DNA of 64,000 nt from Thermothelomyces thermophilus ATCC 42464. Its lineage: Eukaryota > Ascomycota > Sordariomycetes > Sordariales > Chaetomiaceae. This document shows positions 13,963-24,800 of this stretch, piece by piece; position 1 is the first letter of the stretch, and each line of letters opens with the position of its first letter. Location: the NCBI RefSeq assembly GCF_000226095.1, contig NC_016478.1, positions 3,524,001 through 3,588,000 of the forward strand, in the 5' to 3' direction. The translations under genes and the position numbers were made by a program. Under the pieces are notes generated by a model. That model worked only from the letters and a program-made list of their open reading frames with translations, had not been told where the DNA came from and made no database searches.

Positions 13963-14388
13963 TGTAACGAACCTAGCTTAGACTTCTTCTAAAAGGGTTT
14001 AGATGAAGGTAGATTGAGCGGGATAGGTAGGTAGGTTGTCTAAGGGATTTGGTAAAGCTAAGGGTTTATAATAACACTTAGAGTTGTCTCTTATAGTAAT
14101 TAGCAATGCTTGGTATAAGTACTGTGATTATGATTGTTACCACTAGTAAACTCCTAGAGTCTACTATAACAAGTGACTATCTATATATATATATAATCCT
14201 GGGATTACTAGCGGTCGTGGTGATCCTCCGTACTAGCTCACCTGGCTCACGACGTGAGCTAGTGATCCTCTGTTGGGATCATTTCTTGCCAAGTGTGATC
14301 CTATCCTAATTGGTCTATCATTCTTTGGCTTGATTGGCCCGTTTGTGTCGGTGGCCTAGGTGGCAGCTGCATGTATATTTCCGTGACA
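13963..14388 (-). repeat. Right LTR of Gypsy copy B (subfamily 2)
   Basis: A 426-bp LTR ending CCGTGACA and followed by target duplication TCCCG. It carries the subfamily 2 palindrome at 14242-14262, here with a transition in the left arm. Differences from the left LTR are of the C-to-T and G-to-A kind expected from RIP. Confidence 0.92.
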
Positions 14389-15055
14389 TCCCGCGAGGCC
14401 TGTAACGGCACTGCCTTAGCCGACGGCAGGCCTCCCTAGGGGGCTATTGCCCCCTATTACGGTCCTACGGCCACCTACGCCTAGGTAGGGCGGGGGGTAG
14501 CCTTAAGGGCTTCTTTAAGCCCCTTTTTAACTTCCTTAGCTACGAGTTCCTATAAGTTTGGAACCGGGCCTATAATAGTAGTTATAAGGCCCTATAAGAG
14601 CCTATTAGCGAGGTCCTATGCTCTACCCCGTTTAGGGCTTGGTATAAGGTCGACTAGCTATACGACAAGACCCCTTAGCTCCTTGATATCTAGGGTAAGG
14701 TAGGCCTATAGTAGGCCCCCCTTTGATTGGTTCGAAGCTATAGGCCTCCCTACTTAGTGGCTTAGCGGTAGGCTTTAAATTGACGTTATATTCAGGGGCG
14801 TTCAGGGGCTCCGGGTAGTCCGTGTGGTGAAAATTTTAACGGGCGTGCGAGGTACGGTCGGAATGCGGTCGGATACGGCTTCCACGCTTGCGATGCCTGT
14901 TGCACAACCGCAACGGCTTGCGTGTAGTTGAAAGCGGTACCGTTGAATAGCGTTTTTCGAGAGCTTTCTAGCGATGGTAGTTTCGTGTGTTTTGGTGGGG
15001 TTTTCGCAAAGATGTAAGAGAAGCTCCTTTCGAGAGGCAGAGGTAGGAGGAGGGC
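14389..15055 (-). mobile_element. LINE 5' part: ORF1 start and 5' UTR
   Basis: The continuation of the LINE split by Gypsy copy B. From 14389 to about 14825 the minus strand carries RIP-scarred ORF1-like coding sequence, rich in TAG/CTA words. From about 14825 to 15055 the sequence changes abruptly: it keeps CA/TG dinucleotides and reads as an unmutated 5' untranslated region ending near the purine-rich AGGTAGGAGGAGGG. The 5' end is set at about 15055 where Copia-like A+T-rich sequence begins. The boundary is a judgement from composition, not from a target duplication. Confidence 0.6.
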
Positions 15056-16920
15056 TTATATACCTAAAGACCCTATATAGTTAAGCAAACGGCTATAAAA
15101 TAAAGAGAGGGTTAATTACTATTACTCCTTTATCTATATAACTAAGGAACTTTAGTAATAGTTCTATAAGACTTATCTATCTAATTAATAGGAAGCTTAC
15201 CTAGGAGACTAGAGCTTTAAAATAATATATATAGTGTTCGCTACCGCTATATAATAGAAGGATACTATATACCTTAGAGTAGCCTTAAATAAGCTATATT
15301 AGTATATCGATAATCTTACTCGCGTTCCTACTAACTAGTAAGACCTATATAACCACCTATTAGAACAATAGTTTAAAGATATAGCTTATAAGGAGATACG
15401 TAACTTAGAGAGCAGGGGAATATAAAAGATCGTACCGCGCGAGTAGGCGAAAGCGCGACCTATCCTATTGAAATAGGTCTTTATATATAAGTTTGATAAG
15501 GACGGTTTCTTAGAGAAGTATAAGGTAAGGATCTATATATAAAGAGATCTATAAGATATTAGCTTAGTAGAAAGTACGTATATAGCTACTCTAGTAGTAT
15601 AATCGTTCCAAATAATAATAGCGATCGCTATATACTTCGACTTAGAAGTTAAGTAGTTCGATCTAGTATAAGCGTTCCTTAACGCCGAACGACTAGAAGA
15701 CGATCCTGTCGTCTATAAATTGCCAGAAGGATTTAAGTAGCTAGGGAAATATATAGAGTTACGAAGAGCTCTATATAGCTTAAGAGACTTACTACTCTTA
15801 TAGTATAAAGAGTTCTATAAAACGCTATTAAAACTAGGTATAGAACTATTAGGCAAAGAGAAGTATCTCTTCCTAAGCTATGATAAACGCGTTATCTTAA
15901 TCTTCTATATCGATAATCTCTTAGTCTTCTTCTATAAAAGTAACGCTATAGCAGCTAAGCAGGTAATAGAAGGAATCAAAGCTCGATATGATATCTACAA
16001 GCAGGGTAATGTCAATTAGTTCCTTGGCATTAGGGTGATTTGAGACTAACCTATATATAAGATATAGTTAGTCTATAACTAATATATTAGAAAGGTGGTA
16101 AGAAGATATAAGCTAGATGTGCCTAGTATATATAAGCTAACTCCCTTAAGCTATAAAGAACTTAAGAAGTTCGAAGGAAGTACTACTAGTATATAAATCA
16201 AAGAGTATTAGGAGCTCGTTAGATTAATCCTATATTATATAGTTATACTACGTCTAGACGTTATATATGCCTATTTAATACTCTCTCGATACCTAACTAA
16301 CCTAGGACTAGATTACTTGTTAGAGGTATAACAAGTAGTAAGATATCTATTTAGGAGCTCTTGCCTATCAATCTAGTATAGAGGTAAGCAAGCGCTGGGA
16401 AGTCTAACACTTATAATTACTAGGGACGCTTTATATATAGATGATCTAAATATATAGTATTTATTGTAGGGATATATCTTCTTCCTATTTAGAGGTCCTA
16501 TTATATGGAAGGTATCGCGCTAGGATACTGTTATAACGTCAAGTATTAAAGCAGAACTTCTGATGCTCTCCCTTATAGTAAGAGAGGCTATAGTACTTAA
16601 AAGGCTATTTACAGACATTAATCTTAAGCTTAGAGAACCCTAGAACATCTATTACGATAATTAGTAAACGATTAGACTAGTAATAGCTAAAAACGAACAC
16701 ATTAATACTCGCCTATAGTATATAGACATCCATAATATATAGTTATACTAGGAAGTAGTAAAAGGAACGTTTAAAGCTATATATCTACTAACTAGTTAGA
16801 TATTAGCAGATAGGCTTATCAAATAACTTAGCTAACAAGCCTTTAAGTATTAGAAGGCTCTCCTTAATCTTCGAGATATTAATTACTGGCTTACGTAACT
16901 AGGGGGTAGAAGATAAGTTA
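15056..16920 (+). mobile_element. Copia (Ty1) pol remnant
   Basis: A plus-strand Copia-type pol fossil. Between about 15470 and 16040 is a reverse transcriptase with recognisable family segments (a VNAFLNA-like stretch near 15660, a YALYGL-like stretch near 15765, and the YIDNLL-type catalytic segment near 15910). RNase H follows at about 16430-16740. A purine tract AGGGGG at 16911-16916 marks the likely 3' end. Gag, integrase and a left LTR are not seen; the LINE lies where they would be. It is RIP-mutated and broken many times. Confidence 0.85.
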
Positions 16921-18000
16921 AATTTACCAAACAAAATACTACCTAATACTCCCTATCTACTATAGTTAGCTATCGCTAGGATTAATAGCCTTGCCCTTGC
17001 CTTTATCCTAACTAGGCGACAATATAGCACCTAACGCGTCATTAGACACGCTAATACAAGCTTTATAGTCTTCCTTAATCTTACCTAACTAGTAGAAGAT
17101 ATCGTATATAGAGTAGGTAATCTTTGTAAAACACACGAGTTCAGCCTTATCAAGCTTATACTCCTCTGTATTGTCTATACCAGCGCGTTTAAGATCATTC
17201 CGAAGAACTATACGTAACTTCTTAAGATCCTATATATAACTATTAGCAATTTGCCTATATATTAGGGGTAGAGGTTTAGGATCTAGGGACTTATAGAAGC
17301 CTTAGCTCTATCTAATAGAGCCTTTATTAAATCCTTTACTAATCTAATATAAGAAGTAGGACTACTATTATAATTAGTATAAGTATTATAAGAGCTATTG
17401 AACATATAGGCGATTAGTATATATATCCTTATACTTATAGGAACTATAGGTATAATAGTAGTAGTAGGAGCTAGCACTAGAATAATTATAACATTTGCCA
17501 AAAGAACGTCCTACTAGAGCTAACCATATATATATTCCATAGGGCACCTTGCAAAGCTTACTAACTTAGATATTACTATATTTAATTAGCTTAAATGATC
17601 TAGATATAACTAGCAGAGCACTAGAAACTATAATAGAGTCACTATCAAATCAACTAAAAGAAGCCAAACCATATTAACTCGCTTAAATCGCTAGAATCGC
17701 TAAAGAAAAAAACTATAAAACTAGTAATAAAGTTAATTAAATAGAGACAATAGGAACACTTACAATATAGAAGCTTTAGTACACTTATACTTTCGAGGCG
17801 TTATAAGAGCAGGAGTCGACCTACTAGCAGTTATAGTATTCGTAATAGGCATACCCGATAAGTTATTTATTGATTCGAGCGTAAGAGGCGTCATCCCATT
17901 ATTACTACAATTAAGACTAATAATACTATCATTACTACGGTTATAATAGCTATATTTAATCTATAGCTTTAAAGGAATCGCTCTACTATACTTAACTCTT
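16921..18000. other. RIP-mutated A+T-rich stretch, unassigned
   Basis: About 1.1 kb with strong RIP composition. The minus strand at about 17000-17300 has a coding-like run of charged and hydrophobic residues broken only by TAG-type stops, so it is probably a repeat-derived gene fragment. I do not recognise the family. It lies between the Copia purine tract and a second one at 18121-18129, so it may be another element placed in or beside the Copia. An open frame at 17283-17501 (minus, 72 codons) is too A+T-rich and featureless to call a gene. Confidence 0.4.
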
Positions 18001-18385
18001 TTAGACTTCCAAATACAGAAGGCAGGCCCCTAAAGGAGCTATTAAGGTAAGAGCAACAAAGGACACAACACCAAAAATAGTATTACTACAAAGCATAGTT
18101 AAACAACTGTCGCTCTTAACTAGGGGGTGTGTCGGAAGCTGTAGAGCTTCCAAACGTATTAGCCACGCGTTTGCCACAGCTATATGAGGCTGTTTAACGC
18201 ACTGGCCAGTTCCTTTGTCTATAAATATCAGTCGTTTTGTCTCCTTTGTAGATAGTTTCAATAAGGCATTTAATCCTTCGTATAGCCACCTACTATAAGA
18301 CTGCTTTTAACGCTCTAGGAAGCTTATTACTGCGTTCGGCAAGACTGCTTTCAACGCTCCCGGAAGCTCATCACTGTGTTCGGCA
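18001..18385 (+). repeat. LTR-like terminus with purine tract and 44-bp tandem duplication
   Basis: A purine tract TAGGGGGTG (18121-18129) is followed at 18130 by TGTCGGAAGC, the layout of a 3' LTR of a Copia-type element. A TATAAATA-like box lies near 18220. The stretch ends with two 44-bp direct units (18297-18340 and 18341-18384), each ending TTCGGC. The left unit has four or five C/T changes relative to the right one. From about 18000 onward CA/TG dinucleotides are retained, so the RIP boundary lies just to the left. The right end at about 18385 is uncertain. Confidence 0.45.
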
Positions 18386-19331
18386 CATAGTAAATAGCGA
18401 TAGTTGATATTAGTATGCCTATTCGGACCAACAGTAGCCGTATCGCTGCCATACGATGACCGGCTTCGTAATCACAAATCGAGCAGACCGCGGTCATAGA
18501 GGCAATAAAGGGAACGGCATACATTTTCATCGTTGACAAATGCACAGGTGCGCAGTGAACATTGACAGCGAGAAGAAAAAGAAGGACGAGGAGGGGAGGA
18601 GGAGGAGGAGAAGAGGAAGGAGAGGGTCAATCTAGTGTCTGACAACCGGGCCTAACGATAAGTTGATGTCCCAAGAAATCTCAAACCACAAAGTGGTTAG
18701 GTAATTACGCACAGCAAATGATGCATCGTCAACGTTGGCCAAGCTATATCGGGGTGTTAAGGCCAGACGTCAACGCTCGGCTGGAAGCTTGGCCGATGTC
18801 TGCCCAACACTTCACGGGATGACCAGAGCTCTGACCGGAAAGCATTTGGCCGATTTGCTCTTCTTCTGTTTGCCTGCTGTTGTCGAGTCCTAGATGTTCA
18901 ACATCAAGCATGGCAAGGGAGGGATCCGCCTGCTGTGTCTCGCACCGAATGGTCAAGGCTTGTTGGACGTACCATAAAGCTCATGAGAGTTTGGACTAAG
19001 GGCCCTCTTGGAGCTTCAACGCCTCTCCTTTCGTATGGATAGTCCTGGGCTGAAGTCCTGTCCTGCTGGGGACCGGAGTCAAGCAAGCTGAGTGGTTACA
19101 CGATAAGGAAAAGCGAGCTGAGAAGATGAAGCGACAAGGAGCAATTGGCAACTCAGATAATATATTATTACCTCATATATTATTATACCTGGTATCATTC
19201 AAAGCCACTCAAAGTTGATATCTCCTCCGCTGGGCACAGCAAACATCAACTTCCCTTGCCTCTAGCCCCTGCCTGAGCTAGCGAGGCACACTAAACATCC
19301 AGACTGTGACATACAGCAAAGCGACGCAGCA
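18386..19331. other. Spacer downstream of the UNC-93-like gene
   Basis: Normal-composition intergenic DNA of 0.95 kb. It contains a purine-rich run at about 18568-18627 (GAGGAGGAGG-type repeats) and an A+T patch at 19157-19190. The small minus-strand open frames here (up to 86 codons) show no domain or codon pattern and I do not call them genes. It probably holds the 3' untranslated region of the neighbouring transporter gene. Confidence 0.5.
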
Positions 19332-19812
19332 TCAGGCCGAACCAGAGCTTTCCTTGCCCACCATCTTGATGTCGCCTGCAGGGACGGCGTCGGGGACGAC
19401 GTCCTGAATCGTCTCGTCACTGAATTTGAGATCCTCCTCAATGGAGACCGTGTCCTTGATGCGCAGGAAGATGACGGGAGCGGCGATGACGAGCGCTCCG
19501 GCGAGAAGACCCCACTGCGTGTGAAGGCGTCGAGTCAGCTCCGGGACGTCGTTGAACAAGAGGGAAATGGCGGGGGAAAGAAACATACCGACGCAGCAAA
19601 CATGGTATCGAAGGACGTCTTCAGACCATCCAGACGCCAGAAGACAGCGGCGCCGGCCGACTGGATACCCTTGTAGAAGCCGGCGAGGTTGGCCGCCTTG
19701 CGGCCCGAGTTGCTGAGCGCGCCCATGTACCTGGTATTGCGAGTTAGGAAATTTGTGCCGTCTCCGGATAGTGAACAAGGGGGGTTAAGGGTAAAATGAG
19801 ATATTAAAAAAA

Positions 19813-19852
<40 letters not shown>

Positions 19853-21064
19853 GAACCAGTAGATGCAGGTCTGCCACGCGGCATCAAAGAAGCCGTAAAA
19901 CATGTACAAGAACATGGGCCCAATGTAGAGCTTGCCGCCATCAGTCCAGTCGTAGCCGACGAAGTTCTTATCCTCGGTGACCTCACGAGGCGCCTGCTGC
20001 TTCTGCCAGGCGTAGCCACCGCCCCAGATGATGAAGAGGAAGGAGAAGAGGGCGACGAAGCTGGCCTTGGCACGGACGGAGCGGCGGACCTTGGGCATGT
20101 CGAGGCCGTAGCCGAAGATGATGGCGCCGATGATCTGGCTCAGCCAGTAGAGCAGGTTGTTGAGGGCGCGGGTGCGGGTGTTGAAGTGGGCGCCGTTGAA
20201 GTCGTTCTGCTGGTACGTGTAGAAGATGTTGGAGGCGAAGAACATGGGGAACAGGAGGATGACCCAGGGCGCCGACGTGATGGTCTCGAACAGGCCGATG
20301 ATCTCGGTCTTCCAGCTCGGGTTCTTCATCAGGATCACCTTGCTGCCGTCGTCGCGGCGGACCCTGTCGGCGTTGCACAGGGCCAGGGCCAGGGCGGCGC
20401 CGAGGACCATGAGCACGATGAAGCCGATGTAGGTGCCGTCGGTGACGTTGGTGGTGCCGGTGGCGTTCACGTTCTGGCCGAGGGGGACCAGGGAGCCGAT
20501 GACGGCGCCGAAGTTGAAGATGATCCAGAAGTACGAGATGTACCGACCCTTCTTCTGCTCGGGGGGGTAGCTCATCATGATGGTACCCTGGGCAGTCCAG
20601 AGCAGGCCAGCGCAGACACCGAGGAAGGCGCCGGCGAAGACAACGAAGCCGTGGTTTTGGTTGTGGTTGTAGCTGAGGAAGCTGGCCGCGTAGATGCAGT
20701 AGCCGAGGCCGCCGATCGCCATGGTGATCTTGACGCCGAGCATGTTGGCGATCGTACCGGAGAAGAAGCCGACGACAGCAAAGGTCGAGTACAGGGCGGT
20801 GCTGGCGTCGTTCTGGGCCGTCGCGTCCACCTGCCCACCGCCGCCAAGGCCGTTGAGGGCGTTGAACATGCCGGGGCACAGGAAGCAGACCATGGCGACC
20901 ATGAGCAGCTGGACGATTGGCGACGCGTACCAGATCTCCTTGCCCCCGATCCTAAATCCCTTGTACATCCATCCTTTTGGCCGTTCAATCGGGCCGGTGG
21001 TATCCTCGAGCCTCAGCCCGGGCGCCTCCGCCGTCGGCTCTGTGGCGTGTTTTTCGTCCGCCAT
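19332..21064 (-). CDS. UNC-93-like MFS transporter
   Basis: A polytopic membrane protein of the fungal UNC-93-like/DUF895 branch of the MFS, probably an ion or small-molecule carrier or a regulator of one; the substrate is unknown. Three exons join in frame: 21064-19857, 19730-19589 and 19514-19332, giving 510 residues. Donors are GTTCGT and GTATGT, acceptors CCAG and GCAG. After a hydrophilic N-terminus (about 40 residues) come roughly eleven hydrophobic segments, starting with IVQLLMVAMVCFLCPGMFNAL, and a family-typical NLAGFYKGIQSAGAAVFWR in exon 2. Two or three NxT sequons sit in the middle loop. The start MADEKHATEP is chosen because the frame upstream of it is not protein-like. Intron 1 (126 bases) is mostly a CT repeat and a T run. 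No operon-like neighbour. The family is confident, the function is not. Confidence 0.9.
19805..19850. repeat. A-run plus (AG)n microsatellite in intron 1
   Basis: About 15 A residues followed by about 15 AG units. On the coding strand this is (CT)n then T-run, just inside intron 1 of the transporter gene after its donor. It could shift length between strains without altering the protein. Confidence 0.95.
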
Positions 21065-24000
21065 TGTTTGGTGTTTCCCTCTCGTATTCCGTCGGACACG
21101 GCTTACCCGGGATTTCGGGATCGGTATGAGGGTTAGTGGTGGTTTGGGAGGGGAAGGATGTGCGAGGAGATTGTCCGGTGTTTGGAGAAGGTGTTGGAAC
21201 ACCCCGTAGCCGGGTCTCGCGTGAAGGGAAGAACGGAGCTGCAAGCGGAATGATCACGCTTGGTGAGCGACGGCAGCTACTCTGTATATGAAGGCAAAAT
21301 CCCCCCGGCACGACGAAAGCTTGGCCTGGCAAGGGAGCGGAAACACGCGGTGCACTAACAAAAATAGAGCCGTCCGGGGTTGCTGGGATTACAGGCCGTA
21401 GCAGCAGGATCGATATCGGGATTGGTCGCTGGCGGGGTACCCTAGGGAAACCGTGCAGCCTCGGTGCGGTGCAGTCCAGTGCAGATGCAACGCTGCAGCG
21501 CGCCGGGTTCGTGTCGCACCCCGGAGAAGGCGGGTCCCTCGTCAAACGTAGCAACGGGGGATGGGGTCTAAAGTTCTGCCTGCGTTCGACGATGCCCTAT
21601 CTTTTGCGCCGCGGCTGAGCGTTGGGAATCCTACCACTTGTTATCGTCCGAAGTCAACGTGACAATCGAAGGAGTCGGGGCGGCGCTCGGGGGTGGCCTG
21701 CAAGACACGAGGAGATAGGTTGGTAGCCTTGCCCACTCATTCCCGGCACGGGATCCAAGGCCGCTTGCAGTGGAGACAGTTCAAGTTTGCGTAGCCGTGT
21801 TGGATGCGGCCGGGCCGTGAAGTTGAAGTCCGGGGTCTAATCAGGTTTCTGCCGTTTCTGCTGCGTTCAGGTAGTTAACCTATAACACTCTTGCTCGTTT
21901 TCCATACTGTCAATTTCGGACTAGAATATTAAGAGAAACCCTTTTTGCTTGTTATCTCGTCCTACCAATTGGTTATCAAGGAGATCGGCTGATACTCGAA
22001 GCTTGAAAGATAACTAATCGATTGGGCCGGACCGAATAAGTTGTAGGCTTCGAGGGGGTTGATTGGCGCCGCTGATTGCTGCTCCGGCCACTCTTCCCCA
22101 GGTTGGCCTCGAACGCTGGGGAAGGAGCGCCGGGCGGGAGTGCGCTAATTGGCGGGGAGGTGGATCGAGGGTCACTTTAGGAAGGAGATCACAGGGGGTT
22201 GGGGGGAATACACTAAGCTTGGGCAGAGCTGGTGCGGGGACGTGTCCACAACGATTCAGGAGGCTTTGGGCTGGCTGGAGGCCGGCACGTGCCCCCCTCT
22301 TTTCGTCATGTAACGTTTCCTGGGTTCCAGTGGGAGGGTGCCACCACAAAGTCCCTTGCAACCAAACAATCGATCTATCGCTCGCTCTTGCGGACCTCTT
22401 CTCAGCGATAGAGAACACGGGCATTGGTAGATAATGATGAGAATGTTACACGGGCCCTCAAGTTCCAGCGATCTGGAAAGGTCATGTGAGAATGGAACAC
22501 TCTCCAATTCGGTTTACAGCGATCTTCTGGGCCCGCGCGCATGGCACCTGGCTCCCAGGTCGGCCGCGAGCTTCAGGTCTTAGATTGCTCGCCACTACCG
22601 CGTCGTGTTACTGCACTTGCGCACATACACTACCAAGGATGTTCATTTACGGCTGGTGAGCAAACCGAAAAGCAGTCATCAACTGGTGTTTTGTCACGCC
22701 TCGGATAGATGCTACAAATACGAGAGGGATCATCCCCAGATGCTGTCAGCAGAATTGATCTGCTTCGGTCCGCTGAGGGAGCGCCTGCTGTGAGATTCCA
22801 TCCAATCCAAGATCCCGCGGCACAGCCTGACCCAGGGGAAAGGAAGGCATGTAATCCGTACGTACACCGTGTCGCCCATCATTAACAAGATGCCGGGTAT
22901 CAATGTTTTGGTGGTGCACACTATGCAGTGCTATAGCGTACTTGTATCGCCGCCTCACCTGAATGAGCTGCTACGAAAGGGCGAGGTTACATCTCGGCCC
23001 TGCGCAGTGGTTCAGGTAGTTTGAAGCAACAAGAGCCCGTGCATGTACATACAGTACGCGACCTGTACGCTAACTACTAGCAGTACATGATAGGAAACTG
23101 CCAGAGTCCGTTGACCTCGTCGTTGAGGTGGGGCTGATGTTACCTTGATGTTTCCCTGGCTCCCTCGTCTCGCCTGCTTGCTCTTACCAAGCTGCCGGTT
23201 TCCTCCCTCGTTTGTCGTTGGACAGCCAGGACCTTACCGGAGGCCCCCCACAAGTGTGTTATAAAGGATATTAGCGGAGATGTTGGGATCATTTTGCCCA
23301 TGAAAAAGTAAGTGTGCTGCTCCGTTAACCATTGCTCTTGTTCTCGTTTAACATATCAGCGACAACATTCTCGATGTAGATGTTAGAAATGTTCACAAGG
23401 ATGTCAAATTGTTTTCTTTAATTTTGTCAGTTGCTTCATTCAACCTCGAACCCGATTTCTTTAAATCCTAGCTTGCTCATGCTTCCCGTGGTATTCGATC
23501 ATAAGCTGGCCGGGCTTGGCCCGGCTTGAACCGGACATTAGCGGGGGAACACGCCATTCATAAGGCACGCACTGGCATGCCGAGTAGTGCGTGCCGAGAC
23601 CACAAAACGGACGTACAGGAAACCGACCCCTTGTTGCCGGACCGGAAGACTAAGCGGATTCCCCTTCTTTCCCCATACGGAGCTGCGCTCCTTTCCCGCC
23701 CGCTTGTGCCGCTCGGCCCGGCAATGTGGAGCCCCCCGCGGGCCGGGCGCCGCTCGACTGGAACGACTCCGGCTGGCTCTCTCGCGTTGCGACAGGAGTC
23801 ACTACTGCGTTGGCCGTTAACTCCGACTGCGGCATCTTCATAATCGGCGCGGTTGTGTTACATGAAGGCCGCGTTTTAGCTCCTTGGTGTCGGTAACGAT
23901 CCGTCTTGTGCTCACGATTCCCATCTCGTTCCCCCGTTGAGCTCGACCGCTGAGGTCTTCGCGAGGGCGTCTTCCCCCGAAATAGTCACGACAGAGCATC

Positions 24001-24800
24001 CCAATGAACCCTGACAGATTCCATCGAATCTCTGTACTGAGTTGATGCACGTAGACAGCTCGCGGAGATGTCTCGAGATTCGCGCTTCGGCGAAATGGCG
24101 AGCGGGAGACCCACAGCACAGCGCCATAGCCGAGCTTAATGGCTTCGGCGCGGTTGAACGGAGCTTCGATGCAGTGCTCCGGTGGGTCTCTGGAGGCCAG
24201 ACTTGGGCCGTGCCCTGAGGGTTGCAGGGCTGCCGCCTCGCAATTGGGATTCTGATTGGACGATTTTGGGTAAGTCACCCTTTGTGACATCACCGGCTTC
24301 GCACCAGTGATTCTTTCCCAGCATCTCTCGAAGCGCGAATGTATATAGCATTAAGGGACACAGGCTAAGCTTTCAAGAAGTTTGACATAAGAGATGTATG
24401 TTTTCAGGATGCATCTTCTGCCTGAGAGTGAACAGCTTTTCCCCGTCACCGTTTTTTGTCCATGCGAGACTGAGTTACGGGTTCTTTATGGGGGGGAAGG
24501 GGGGTAGTTTCTGCGAGATGGAAGCCTGACTGGGGAATGATGGAGACAACCCGGCATCCGGGATCGCCTGCATTTTCTATCTCCCCATCTCGACCTGGGG
24601 CAATTTATTAAACCGGCCCAGCTGCCACCCGGAACCCCGGACTCTCTTCTGCAAAACACCTTGACCACTCTCTCCTCTCTTCCCTCTCGAGTTGCACCAG
24701 CGGTTACCAGGACGTCGCCTATCTGCTCCTCTTTCAACATCTCTCCGTCCCGCTCCTCCCCCCAAGCGCTTCTCGTCTCGAACAGCCCGGAGACTCGGAA
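21065..24800. other. Long spacer with promoters of the transporter gene and ACH1
   Basis: 3.7 kb of non-repeat DNA between two divergent genes. Many short open frames exist on both strands but none has a domain, a good start or coding-like residue use. Near the ACH1 side are a G-rich run at 24489-24504 and two CTGGGG words (about 24530 and 24594) that fit the CreA/CRE-1 carbon-repressor consensus SYGGRG; such short words also occur by chance. A pyrimidine-rich stretch (24668-24692) lies about 120 bases before the ACH1 start, as in many fungal promoters. Confidence 0.5.

Larger units (their letters stand above)
6809..14388 (-). mobile_element. Gypsy (Ty3) chromovirus copy B, end to end
   Basis: A 7,580-bp LTR retrotransposon on the minus strand with two 426-bp LTRs and a perfect 5-bp target duplication TCCCG (6804-6808 and 14389-14393). 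Parts in order from right to left: LTR, gag (about 13940-12850, zinc knuckle near 12915-12960), protease region, reverse transcriptase (about 10950-10100, catalytic YLDN-like segment near 10260-10300), RNase H (about 9950-9530), integrase (about 9300-8300), chromodomain-like segment (about 8000-8140), a roughly 750-bp tail, a purine tract directly beside the left LTR (7235-7255), and the LTR. It is broken many times by RIP and cannot be active. It interrupts the LINE. Copies A and B are different LTR subfamilies. Confidence 0.92.

Noticed and set aside
20186-21136. A 316-codon plus-strand frame over the transporter gene
   Set aside because: Shadow of exon 1 of the UNC-93-like gene; Val/Gly/Asp/Glu-rich and without domains.
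24489-24600. CreA/CRE-1 sites as proof of carbon repression of ACH1
   Set aside because: The six-base degenerate consensus occurs often by chance; kept only as a remark in the spacer entry.
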